This document shows positions 45,468-53,478 of a stretch of DNA of 64,000 nucleotides, in pieces. Location of the stretch: contig PCAM01000003.1 of assembly GCA_002730555.1 (NCBI GenBank), positions 1 through 64,000 on the forward strand, written 5' to 3'. The notes under the pieces were generated by a model. It saw only the letters and a program-made list of their open reading frames with translations, made no database searches and had not been told where the DNA came from. The DNA is from Chloroflexota bacterium. GTDB taxonomy: Bacteria > Chloroflexota > Dehalococcoidia > Lucifugimonadales > Lucifugimonadaceae. The first letter of the stretch is position 1; each line of letters opens with the position of its first letter. The position numbers and the translations under genes are program-made.

Positions 45468-46588
45468 GTGAATCGCCCACCGTTGAACTGATCGACGTCA
45501 AGGTCTGGAAAAACCGGCGCCTGATTCTGGACGTGCCGGCGTTAAATTTGCCGGCCGGCGAAACGTTCTCCGTAATAGGTCCGAACGGCGCAGGGAAGAC
45601 CACGCTGCTGCGCATCATTTCGCTCCTTGACCGGCCGCAAAGCGGCCAGGTGTTTCACGACGGGGAGATGATCAACTCCGGCCGAGACACCCTTAAACGC
45701 CGACGCCAGCTGGCGATGGTGATGCAAAATCCGCTACTCCGCAATGCAAGCGTCTGGGAGAACGTCCTGACCGGTCACAGATTCCGGCACACCCCCAGAG
45801 AGGTCGCCTCAAACAAGGTGGGGGAGTGGCTTGAGCGGTTGGGGATCAGCCACCTGGCGGACAGAAACGCCCGTCGGCTATCGGGCGGAGAGGCGCAGCG
45901 GGTGAACATGGCCCGTGGGCTTGTCCTGGAGCCCGATATGTTGTTGTTGGATGAGCCTTTCAACGGGCTCGACCAACCGACGAGGCTGGGCCTGATGGAC
46001 GATCTTTGGCAGATATTGCAGGAGATTCAAACCACCACCGTCCTCGTTACCCATGACAGGGCGGAGGCGCAGGCGCTCAGCAGCCGGGTAGCCGTCATGC
46101 TGGACGGCAAGGTGGAACAGATAGGCGACCCAGAGGCGGTATTCACCGCTCCCGATACGGAGGAGATAGCGAATTTCGTCGGTGTGGAAAACATCCTCGC
46201 GGGCGAGGTGATCGAATCTGGCGACGGTCTGACCACGGCGGCTGTCGGAGAGGGCGTAATTACCCTGGATGGGCAGTACCTTCCCGGCGAGGAGCTCTTG
46301 CTCGGCATAAGCCCGGAGGCGGTGGTGATAGAAGACCCCTCCGGATTGGGCTCGACGGCCAGCGTACGAAATCGAATCTCAGGTGTTGTGAGCCGGGTGT
46401 TCGAGATGGGCGCACAGGCTCGTGTTGTCGTCGATTGCGGATTCCCCCTTGTCAGCCTGATATCCGGGGGTTCTGCAGAGGATCTACGGTTGTCGCCGGG
46501 CGTACAGGTGGTGGCGTCATTCAAGGCTAGCGCTGTGCACGTGATCCGAAACGGCGAGGCGTCCGAGTCAACAACAGATCGCCCCTGA
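45464..46588 (+). CDS. tupC: Tungstate ABC transporter ATPase
   Basis: 374 residues, longer than the usual TupC of about 220-240. Walker A GPNGAGKTTLLRI, signature LSGGEAQRVNMARGL, Walker B MLLLDEPFNGLD, H-loop LVTHDR. Residues about 235-365 form a C-terminal extension with two strand-rich halves of the TOBE kind (VENILAGEV, then SVRNRISGVVSRVFEMGAQA). Such a domain in molybdate transporters senses intracellular oxyanion and inhibits transport. It overlaps tupB by 4 bases. Confidence 0.92.
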   Translation: MSESPTVELIDVKVWKNRRLILDVPALNLPAGETFSVIGPNGAGKTTLLRIISLLDRPQSGQVFHDGEMINSGRDTLKRRRQLAMVMQNPLLRNASVWENVLTGHRFRHTPREVASNKVGEWLERLGISHLADRNARRLSGGEAQRVNMARGLVLEPDMLLLDEPFNGLDQPTRLGLMDDLWQILQEIQTTTVLVTHDRAEAQALSSRVAVMLDGKVEQIGDPEAVFTAPDTEEIANFVGVENILAGEVIESGDGLTTAAVGEGVITLDGQYLPGEELLLGISPEAVVIEDPSGLGSTASVRNRISGVVSRVFEMGAQARVVVDCGFPLVSLISGGSAEDLRLSPGVQVVASFKASAVHVIRNGEASESTTDRP

Positions 46589-46645
46589 TCGAGTCATGAA
46601 GACAATAACGGTCCGTCAACAGCCCACCAATGGAGTAAGAGATCG

Positions 46646-47962
46646 ATGACCGAACATACTCATCACGATGAGCATGTCCACGCCGATGAGGGCGACATGA
46701 TCAGCATCGAAGAGGCTCTGAAAAGGGTGCTGTCTTACACGTCGATTCTGCCACCCGAAAACCGTCCACTGCTGGAGTCGCTGGGCGGCGTACTTGCCGG
46801 GGACATCGTCGCCGGGTTCGACATCCCGCCGTTGCCAAACTCTGGCATGGATGGCTATGCCGTGCATTCCGACGACCTCGCCCGGGTCAGCGAAGCATCT
46901 TCCGTCGAATTGTCCGTCGTCGGAGAAGTTGCCGCTGGCTCGGTTCCGAAAGGTCCGCTGTCACCGGGGTCTACGGTGAGAATCATGACCGGCGCGCCGG
47001 TCCCTGTCGACTCGGGCGCCGTCGTGCCCTTTGAAGACACCGACGAATTGGAACGGCGTGGAGCGGGTCAAGACCTCAAAACGATAGCGATTCAAAAAGT
47101 TCCCAGGGCGGGCGGGAACATCCGGCTTGCGGGCGAGGACATCGCAGCGGGATCCGTGGTCCTCACCGGGGGTATGACCCTGCGTCCCTGCGACATCGGG
47201 TTGGCGGCCTCGCTGGGGCTTACCCAACTCCCCGTAATCCGGAAGCCGCTCGTGGCCATCATCTCGACGGGTGACGAGATCATGGAGCCGGGGGAGGAAT
47301 CCAGGCCCGGCGCCATCTACAACTCCAACGCGTACACCATCGCCAGCTTCGTCTCACGCAGCGGCGGGACGCCGCAAATCATCGGCACCGCCCGTGACAC
47401 CGAGGACTCCCTGAACGCCATGCTGGACCTCGCCATGGGAGCCGACCTCGTGATGACATCGGCCGGCGTTTCCCGCGGCGATTACGACGTGGTCAAAGAC
47501 GTACTGGCGTCTCGCGGACATATCGTCAACAGGTCCGTACGGATAAAGCCTGCGCGGCCGCTTGCGTTTGGAGCGTTGCGGACAGGCGATGGCCGGGAGA
47601 TTCCACACATCGGGCTGCCCGGCAACCCCGTAGCCGTTGTGGTCGCGTTCGAGGTGTTTGCCCGTCCAGCGATCCTGGCGATGTCAGGCCACACCTCACT
47701 CGATCGACCCGTGGTGCAGGCCGTACTCGATGATCCGATCAGGAACCCCGATCACCGTCGGGTGTTCGCACGGGTACAGGTCGACCTTGACGAAGAGACA
47801 GGTGGCTACCGGGCGAAGTTGAGCGGCAGTCAGGGATCGGGAGTGCTCACGGCAGCAGCTGCCGCAAACGGCCTGGCCATCTGTCCCGAGGACAGCGACG
47901 GGCTGAAACCGGGCGACATCGCCGCCGTTCAAATGCTCGACTGGCCGGAGCAGATGTTGTGA
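46646..47962 (+). CDS. moeA: Molybdopterin molybdenumtransferase / tungstate-inserting MoeA
   Basis: 438 residues. MoeA inserts molybdate or tungstate into adenylylated molybdopterin. SGMDGYAVHSDD in domain I, IMTGAPVPVDSGAVVPFEDT, STGDEIMEPGEE and the MoaB-like TSAGVSRGDYDVVKDVLA are present. The C-terminal domain IV is complete. An unusual His/Asp/Glu-rich start (THHDEHVHADEGD) precedes the family N terminus. It sits at the end of the tungstate transport operon and in front of a bidirectional terminator shared with AOR genes, so tungsten insertion is likely. A mogA or other cofactor gene is not in the window. Confidence 0.93.
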   Translation: MTEHTHHDEHVHADEGDMISIEEALKRVLSYTSILPPENRPLLESLGGVLAGDIVAGFDIPPLPNSGMDGYAVHSDDLARVSEASSVELSVVGEVAAGSVPKGPLSPGSTVRIMTGAPVPVDSGAVVPFEDTDELERRGAGQDLKTIAIQKVPRAGGNIRLAGEDIAAGSVVLTGGMTLRPCDIGLAASLGLTQLPVIRKPLVAIISTGDEIMEPGEESRPGAIYNSNAYTIASFVSRSGGTPQIIGTARDTEDSLNAMLDLAMGADLVMTSAGVSRGDYDVVKDVLASRGHIVNRSVRIKPARPLAFGALRTGDGREIPHIGLPGNPVAVVVAFEVFARPAILAMSGHTSLDRPVVQAVLDDPIRNPDHRRVFARVQVDLDEETGGYRAKLSGSQGSGVLTAAAAANGLAICPEDSDGLKPGDIAAVQMLDWPEQML

Positions 47963-47976
47963 TCGTTCCCGACAAA

Positions 47977-48033
47977 CGTTCTAACGAAAAGGCCCGGTCA
48001 CCGTGATGGTGACCGGGCCTTTTCGTTAGAACG
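47977..48033. terminator. Bidirectional terminator between moeA and AOR-1
   Basis: Perfect inverted repeat with 26-bp arms (47977-48002 and 48008-48033; core GGCCCGGTCACC) and a 5-base loop. An A run and a T run in the arms make it a Rho-independent terminator in both directions. It ends both the tup-moeA and the AOR transcripts. Confidence 0.92.
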
Positions 48034-48042
48034 CTACTCGTC

Positions 48043-49941
48043 TCAGGCGACGGGCTGAGGTAGCTCCTCGGCCGCCCACGAGATGCCGAGCTCTGCGAGC
48101 TTCACCTTTGTCGGAATGCCGGTCTGCTCGTCCCATCCCATCATGGCGTACATGTTGTGGATGGCTTCGTCCATCTTGGCCTTGTCGATGCCACCGCCGA
48201 CCAACCCGCCGGTTTCGGTGCCGTTAAAGAACCGTTTCGGCAATTCATCCCGGGTGGCGTCGATGCCTTCCCGTAGGTTGAATATTCGACCCAGCGTGGC
48301 GATGCGCTGGCCCAGTTGCTGAGCTTCGTGGCCGGTGTAAGACCAACCAGTCGCCGCCGAAATGATCTCGATCAGCTGCGAGAACGTCCACGGGACGAAG
48401 CTGCAGGCAATCGCTGAGTCCTTGAACAGGTTGTTGGTGTGTGCTGCCCGCTGGTTAGCGACCTTGTCCATGCTGAGGTCGTCCGCCGGCAACGGTACCG
48501 TCAACCCCATCCCCTTCATGTGCTCGAATCCGGCTCCCCACTGGGTCGCGGCGGTGTCGTGCAAGCCGGCGCAGTGGTCTGCGCCTGCGGCTTCCATGGA
48601 GTAGATGATGCCAAGTCCCTGCTTGACCCGTGGGTCGTGCATCGGAAGCTCGAGGCCCTTCACCTGCATGGCGAATTCTTCGGCACCCTGACCGATGATC
48701 TCCGCCGCTCGCTTCGTACCTTCGGCCAACGTCGCGCCGATACCTTCTCGTTTGGCGATCGCTTCGATCGTCTGAATGAGGGCCTCAGCGTTTCCGAACC
48801 TGAGGTCGATGCCTCCGGTGTCCTCCAGAGTGAGGATCTCGTTCTCGAAACACTCCATGCCAAAAGCGATGGTGACTCCGAGTGAGATCGAGTCCAGGGA
48901 GTACAGGTTGGCGAGTTCGTTGGCCTTGATAACGGCCGCCAGGTCGTCCACGCCACAGGTGGAGCCGAGGGAGCCAAGTGCTTCGTACTCGGGCCCACCG
49001 TTGCGCTTATCGACGTTCCACGGCTCGTTGATCTCGACGGTCTTCTTGCACCGAATGGCACAGGCTGCACAGCCCTCCATCCCGGTCCCGTATACCTCCA
49101 TCGTGGCAGTCGCCGTAATCGCCTCGGTGGCCGGGAAGTCGTTCTTCCCGAAGTTGTATGAGGGCATGTTGCCCACTTCATTCCCCGAGATCATCATCGA
49201 GTGCTCGCCGGTTCCGACCTCACTCATGGACGGGTTGAACAGCGGGACTTCCATGAAGCCCTGGTTCATCGTCAGAGTCAGCTCGCGAATCTTCTTAGGA
49301 TCAGCAGATTTGGGCATCCCCCGGCGGCCACGAGCTGCGATCGCCTTCAAGTTCTTGGACCCCATCACGGCGCCAAGGCCACCACGGCCTGCGGCGTCTT
49401 TGAGGTCGTTGATCACACAGGCGTAACGGACCATGTTCTCGCCACCGGAGCCGATAGCTGCGGTGCGGATGTTCCGGATGCCGGTCTCTTCCTCGATGGT
49501 GTCATGCGCGTCCATGACCGTCTTGCCCCAGAGATGGCTCGCGTCCTTGATGTCCACACCATCATCGGTTATCAGGAGGTAGACGGGTGAGTCCGCCTTG
49601 CCTTCAACGATGATGGCGTCGTATCCGGCCTTCTTGATCTCCATCGGGACGAAGCCGCCGACCTCTGATTTGGAGTAGCCGCCGGTCAAGGGAGATTTGG
49701 CTCCGACGCAAGCGCGCGTTGCGCCCGGCATTGCTAGACCACCCATCGGGCCCAGGGCGTAGATGAACTTGTTCTCGGGCGAAAGTGCGTCGATACCCTG
49801 CGGGACTTCCTTCAAAAGGTAGTAGGAGACGATTCCGGCGCCGCCCAGGTACATCCGGTAGAACTCTTCTTCCGGTTCGTCGACAGTTATCTTTCGGTCT
49901 GTGAGGTCAACCCTCAGAATCTTTCCGGCAACTCCGAACAA
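48043..49941 (-). CDS. aor: Aldehyde:ferredoxin oxidoreductase family protein (AOR-1)
   Basis: 632 residues from TTG 49941 (AAGGAG 7 bases upstream). Tungsten-pterin enzyme family oxidising aldehydes to acids with ferredoxin, or a related redox reaction. Cluster ligands Cys291, 294 and 298 (CAACAIRC) and Cys513 (SAIACSF) are all present. The pterin-contact motifs AGRGGLGAVMGSKNLKAI and LPMHDPR (about 433-438) are intact. It is preceded by a MoaD-like gene and a second AOR on the same strand, facing the tungstate operon. Whether W or Mo is used, and the substrate, cannot be read. Confidence 0.92.
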   Translation of the reverse strand: MFGVAGKILRVDLTDRKITVDEPEEEFYRMYLGGAGIVSYYLLKEVPQGIDALSPENKFIYALGPMGGLAMPGATRACVGAKSPLTGGYSKSEVGGFVPMEIKKAGYDAIIVEGKADSPVYLLITDDGVDIKDASHLWGKTVMDAHDTIEEETGIRNIRTAAIGSGGENMVRYACVINDLKDAAGRGGLGAVMGSKNLKAIAARGRRGMPKSADPKKIRELTLTMNQGFMEVPLFNPSMSEVGTGEHSMMISGNEVGNMPSYNFGKNDFPATEAITATATMEVYGTGMEGCAACAIRCKKTVEINEPWNVDKRNGGPEYEALGSLGSTCGVDDLAAVIKANELANLYSLDSISLGVTIAFGMECFENEILTLEDTGGIDLRFGNAEALIQTIEAIAKREGIGATLAEGTKRAAEIIGQGAEEFAMQVKGLELPMHDPRVKQGLGIIYSMEAAGADHCAGLHDTAATQWGAGFEHMKGMGLTVPLPADDLSMDKVANQRAAHTNNLFKDSAIACSFVPWTFSQLIEIISAATGWSYTGHEAQQLGQRIATLGRIFNLREGIDATRDELPKRFFNGTETGGLVGGGIDKAKMDEAIHNMYAMMGWDEQTGIPTKVKLAELGISWAAEELPQPVA

Positions 49942-49996
49942 TGCTTTCTCCTTAGATCTGTTTCGTCGTGTTCATCAAATCTGTGCCGTCGTTACT

Positions 49997-50230
49997 TCAT
50001 CCACCAGCGATCGGGGAGAACACAAGCAGGTCATCCCCATCCGAAACCTCCGCATCTTTGTAAACCAGTTGGCCACCGATACTGGCGTTCCACTGAGCTT
50101 CCGAGTCGATCCCTATTGCGGCCAGAGCGTCGGCGACCGTTGAGCCGTCAGGCAAGGTCACCTCAACGCTTTTGTTATCTCCCTCTAAATGGCGGCGGAG
50201 CGATCCTATCGGCCGAATTTTTATTTTCAT
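49997..50230 (-). CDS. moaD: MoaD/ThiS-like sulfur carrier
   Basis: 77 residues from ATG 50230 (MKIKIRPIGSLRRHL). It has the ubiquitin-like core VTLPDGSTVADALAAIGID and the C-terminal VFSPIAGG ending in the Gly-Gly that is adenylated and thiocarboxylated. It would donate sulfur for the dithiolene of molybdopterin. It sits between the two AOR genes, a recurrent position in AOR clusters, and 55 bases before AOR-1. The frame is open further 5' but without better support. Confidence 0.88.
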   Translation of the reverse strand: MKIKIRPIGSLRRHLEGDNKSVEVTLPDGSTVADALAAIGIDSEAQWNASIGGQLVYKDAEVSDGDDLLVFSPIAGG

Positions 50231-50253
50231 GGCCGTACTATAATTCGAGTTCC

Positions 50254-50289
50254 CGCTTCCGGGAACCACAAAACCTGTTCCCGGAAGCG
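50254..50289. repeat. Perfect 13-bp inverted repeat between AOR-2 and moaD
   Basis: CGCTTCCGGGAAC (50254-50266) and GTTCCCGGAAGCG (50277-50289), loop 10 bases. TTTT follows only on the + strand, where no gene would use it. For the minus-strand transcript it is a hairpin without T run, perhaps a processing or stabilising element separating AOR-2 from moaD-AOR-1. An ATAG/TATAGT box lies between it and moaD, so it may also be an operator. Confidence 0.5.
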
Positions 50290-50302
50290 TTTTCTCGGAC
50301 CG

Positions 50303-52135
50303 TTATGTCGTGATCGTCTCTTTGAGCCCGAGCGCCTCCAGTTTTGAATCACTCGGGCGCGTCGTCACCTGGTCCCAGTCCAACGCCCGCAAGTAGTCCG
50401 CAATGAGGGAGTCGTCGTCTATAGTCACGCCCTCGTTAGGTCCTTCCGTCTGTGGTGTCTTGCCGAGCGCGCGGTCGTTGAACTCCATCTCAAGCGGGTT
50501 CAGACCCTCACGCAGGTTGAACATGTGGCGCAACGTTCCGATGCGCTCACCGGCGAGCTCCAACTCTTCATGGGTGTACTTCGCACCGGTGATCGTCTCA
50601 AGGAACTCCGTCACGAAACTGACGTTGTATGAGTTAAAGCCGAAGAGGCAGATACCAGTGGTATTTGCCACATGCACCCACGAGGCCGCCTTGACCTGCA
50701 GCTCCCCGAACCCCTCCGCGGAGTATTTGTCCGGCCGGGTGTCTTCCATCACGCCATCGCCCATGATCCATCCCACGCCGCCCTGTGTGTGACGTCCGGG
50801 GGTGGCGTCCATTCGGTAGCTGACCGAGAGTGACGGGACAAATTTGGGGTCGTGCGCCGGGAGTTCCTGCCCACCGGCGTGGACGGCGAATTCGTCAGCA
50901 CCCTGGCCAAATTTTTCGGCGGCAGACCTTACACCGTCCGCCAGGATCTCGCCGATGCCTTCCCGTCGGGCGATCAGATCGACGAGCGATGTCACCGCTT
51001 CACCATCGCCCCAGTTTAGCTCAAAGCCGACGTCGTCCAGGCTGATGATCTCGTTCTGGAACGACTCGACGGCAAACGACACCGCAGACCCGGCTGAAAT
51101 GGTGTCCAGCCCGGCGGCGTTGCAGATGTCGTTGAACCGGATGATCGACTCCAGGTCGTCGTTCAGAATGTTGGTGCCGGCCATCGTGAGGGTCTCGTAT
51201 TCGGGTTTGTGGGATTCCTTCGCCCGGCCCGCGCCCGCCTTCATGTGTCCACCGCAAGCGATGGTGCAGCGCCAGCAGCCGTAGCGTTTGGCCTGTTCAG
51301 AAATAACCTCATCGCCGCCGATCTTTTCGACCGTCGGGAAGTCTACCGAGCTTCCACCCCAGTTCTTAACGGGCGAGTCACCCAGAGCAACCAGCCCTTC
51401 GGTGATCCCAGCGGTGCCGTACTCGTGGAACAGGTCCCCGCCCTCGTTGAGCTTCGGGATCCACCGACGGCGCATCAGGGTCGCCTCTCTGGCGTCGTGC
51501 ATCGGGACCTTGATGGTGCCCCTCGCCACGATCGCCTTGAGCATTTTGGACCCCATCACCGCGCCCAGACCGGATCGGCCGGCCGCTCGGCCCTTGTCGT
51601 TCATGACACAGGCGATCAGCGACTGCATCTCGCCGGCCTGACCGATGCAAGAGACACGTGTGTGCCGCTTTCCGTACTCGTCGCGGAGCTGGTCGTCCGT
51701 GACCTGCGTGTCTTTGCCCCACAGGTGCGCAGCATCCTGAAGCGACGCCTGCCCTTCATCAAGCAGCAGGTACACGGGCTTCGGCGATATGCCCGTGAAG
51801 AAAACAAAGTCGTAACCGGCAAACTTCATGTAAGGCCCAAAGTCGCCACCGGAGCTTGAGTCTCCCCAGGTGCCGGTAAGTGGCGATTTGCCGACCACTG
51901 TGTAGCGCCCGCTCGTGAGCGCGGGGGTCCCGGTCAGCGGTCCGCTTGTGAAACCAAGCATGGCGTCCGGACCGAGAGGGTCGACGCCCGGCTTCATCCG
52001 GTCATACAGGACTTTAACGCCAACTCCGTAGCCGCCGAGATAGTCTCGTACGACACTTTCATCAGTCGGCTCTTCAGCCATTGATCCAGTCGTCAGATCG
52101 ACGAAAAGAGTCCGTCCCATGAATCCGTTCGACAT
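50303..52135 (-). CDS. aor: Aldehyde:ferredoxin oxidoreductase family protein (AOR-2)
   Basis: 610 residues. Cluster ligands Cys287, 290 and 294 (CWRCTIAC) and Cys496 (TTGICLF) are complete; AGRSGLGAVMGSKMLKAI and LPAHDPK are present. About a third of residues appear shared with AOR-1, so it is a paralogue with probably a different substrate. It follows the methyltransferase gene by 124 bases and precedes moaD by 72 bases on the same strand. Confidence 0.92.
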   Translation of the reverse strand: MSNGFMGRTLFVDLTTGSMAEEPTDESVVRDYLGGYGVGVKVLYDRMKPGVDPLGPDAMLGFTSGPLTGTPALTSGRYTVVGKSPLTGTWGDSSSGGDFGPYMKFAGYDFVFFTGISPKPVYLLLDEGQASLQDAAHLWGKDTQVTDDQLRDEYGKRHTRVSCIGQAGEMQSLIACVMNDKGRAAGRSGLGAVMGSKMLKAIVARGTIKVPMHDAREATLMRRRWIPKLNEGGDLFHEYGTAGITEGLVALGDSPVKNWGGSSVDFPTVEKIGGDEVISEQAKRYGCWRCTIACGGHMKAGAGRAKESHKPEYETLTMAGTNILNDDLESIIRFNDICNAAGLDTISAGSAVSFAVESFQNEIISLDDVGFELNWGDGEAVTSLVDLIARREGIGEILADGVRSAAEKFGQGADEFAVHAGGQELPAHDPKFVPSLSVSYRMDATPGRHTQGGVGWIMGDGVMEDTRPDKYSAEGFGELQVKAASWVHVANTTGICLFGFNSYNVSFVTEFLETITGAKYTHEELELAGERIGTLRHMFNLREGLNPLEMEFNDRALGKTPQTEGPNEGVTIDDDSLIADYLRALDWDQVTTRPSDSKLEALGLKETITT

Positions 52136-52259
52136 AAAGAATCTCCGTTCCCGGCGCGTTGTTAACAGGGCGTGAGGGGTCGATGGTCGACATCGTAGAG
52201 ATCAGGCCGTCGTGAAGCGTGAGGATTTTGTGATCCTCGCTATTTTATAAAGCTGGTTT

Positions 52260-53192
52260 TCATCGTAAACCTGTGTCGGCGGGCCAGCGGAAGAGCAGGG
52301 AGGCGGTTGGTTTTCGCCACCGGAAGTGGCAGGTTCCGTCTTCGGAATCCACAAGAGCCGAATCGACCGCATGCTCCAGCCGGTCGTGCGCCGGAGTCCC
52401 AACCTTCACCCGCAACCGGCGGGCCGATCGGGCGATGGCCTCGTCGCGATCCCGGAAGTTTACCGCCCGGATCTCCGGGAGATGGATCATCTCTGGCACT
52501 TGCCCCCGGCCGATCAACAGCTTCTCGAAATAACGCGCGCCCGGGGCCACTATCCGCTCCACGCCGTGGACTGCCGGCCAGAGCGGGTGGTAGTAACCGC
52601 CCGGCGGAGACTGACCCAGCACCGCGATCACGGCATCACCGGCGATCGCCATGGCCTTCTCCACGAACGGTGTAATGGGCACGACTCCGTATAGCACGTG
52701 CGACATCAGGACCACATCAACCGGTGCCGGGTCGTCCTCTTCCCAGCGAACGGTCCGTATATCGATGTTGTCGATACCACGTCGGTCCCGCTGGAGTTTA
52801 AGTTCCGCCGCCATCGCCGGTGAAGGCTCGACCGCCAAGACCGTTTTGCACAAGCGCGAGGCGGGAACGGACAGCCGGCCGGCCCCGGCGCCGACGTCAA
52901 GAAGGACCGAATCGGCGCGCAAAACGGAGCGCAGGTACGAGATGACCGGGTTGTCCGGAGCATCGTCCGGAGCAGGAACGAAACTTGAGGTCAGGCCATC
53001 CCAGGGATCCGGCCGGCCGTTGTCCTTGAACACACGTTCATGTTGATCGCGGGAGCGTTCTACCTGCCTGTCCCACTCCCGGGAGCAGTGAACTAAAGCC
53101 AAGGCCCATGCCCTTTCATCGGCGCGGGCGCACCGCTCTCCAGATCTGAGAGGCCATCGTGACGCCCATCTTCCCTCGGATCGGGCGAACAT
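52260..53192 (-). CDS. Class I SAM-dependent methyltransferase
   Basis: 310 residues; the start is uncertain because the first 50 residues are not family-typical. Motif I is VLLDVGAGAGRLSVP (about 96-110), the acidic end of strand 2 is VLAVEPSPAM, and motif IV is VDVVLMSHVLYG. The C-terminal region contains strand-rich stretches typical of small-molecule methyltransferases. Methyl acceptor unknown. It is the first gene of the minus-strand AOR run and divergent from AOR-3 across a 286-base gap, which suggests a function tied to the AOR pathway, by position only. Confidence 0.82.
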   Translation of the reverse strand: MFARSEGRWASRWPLRSGERCARADERAWALALVHCSREWDRQVERSRDQHERVFKDNGRPDPWDGLTSSFVPAPDDAPDNPVISYLRSVLRADSVLLDVGAGAGRLSVPASRLCKTVLAVEPSPAMAAELKLQRDRRGIDNIDIRTVRWEEDDPAPVDVVLMSHVLYGVVPITPFVEKAMAIAGDAVIAVLGQSPPGGYYHPLWPAVHGVERIVAPGARYFEKLLIGRGQVPEMIHLPEIRAVNFRDRDEAIARSARRLRVKVGTPAHDRLEHAVDSALVDSEDGTCHFRWRKPTASLLFRWPADTGLR

Positions 53193-53478
53193 ATCGGGCG
53201 ATTAAACATGCGTAATCACTCCCACAACGCGTGTACTGGACGACCACTGCGACGTGGCACTCCGGCTTTCCAGCATAACCACCACGACCGCCAAAATCGG
53301 ACCAATCTGTGGCCGACCATGCGGAGATTTGAACCGGCAAACGTCAAGTTCTTGGGATCCCGGGCCGCCCGAAGGTTTCTCACAATCGCTCATTCCCTCC
53401 AATACACTGGCCTCCACAGGGTTGGCTGCCACATGACCATAAGACCGATCGGTAATCCCCGAGCAAGGAGCGCATCCA

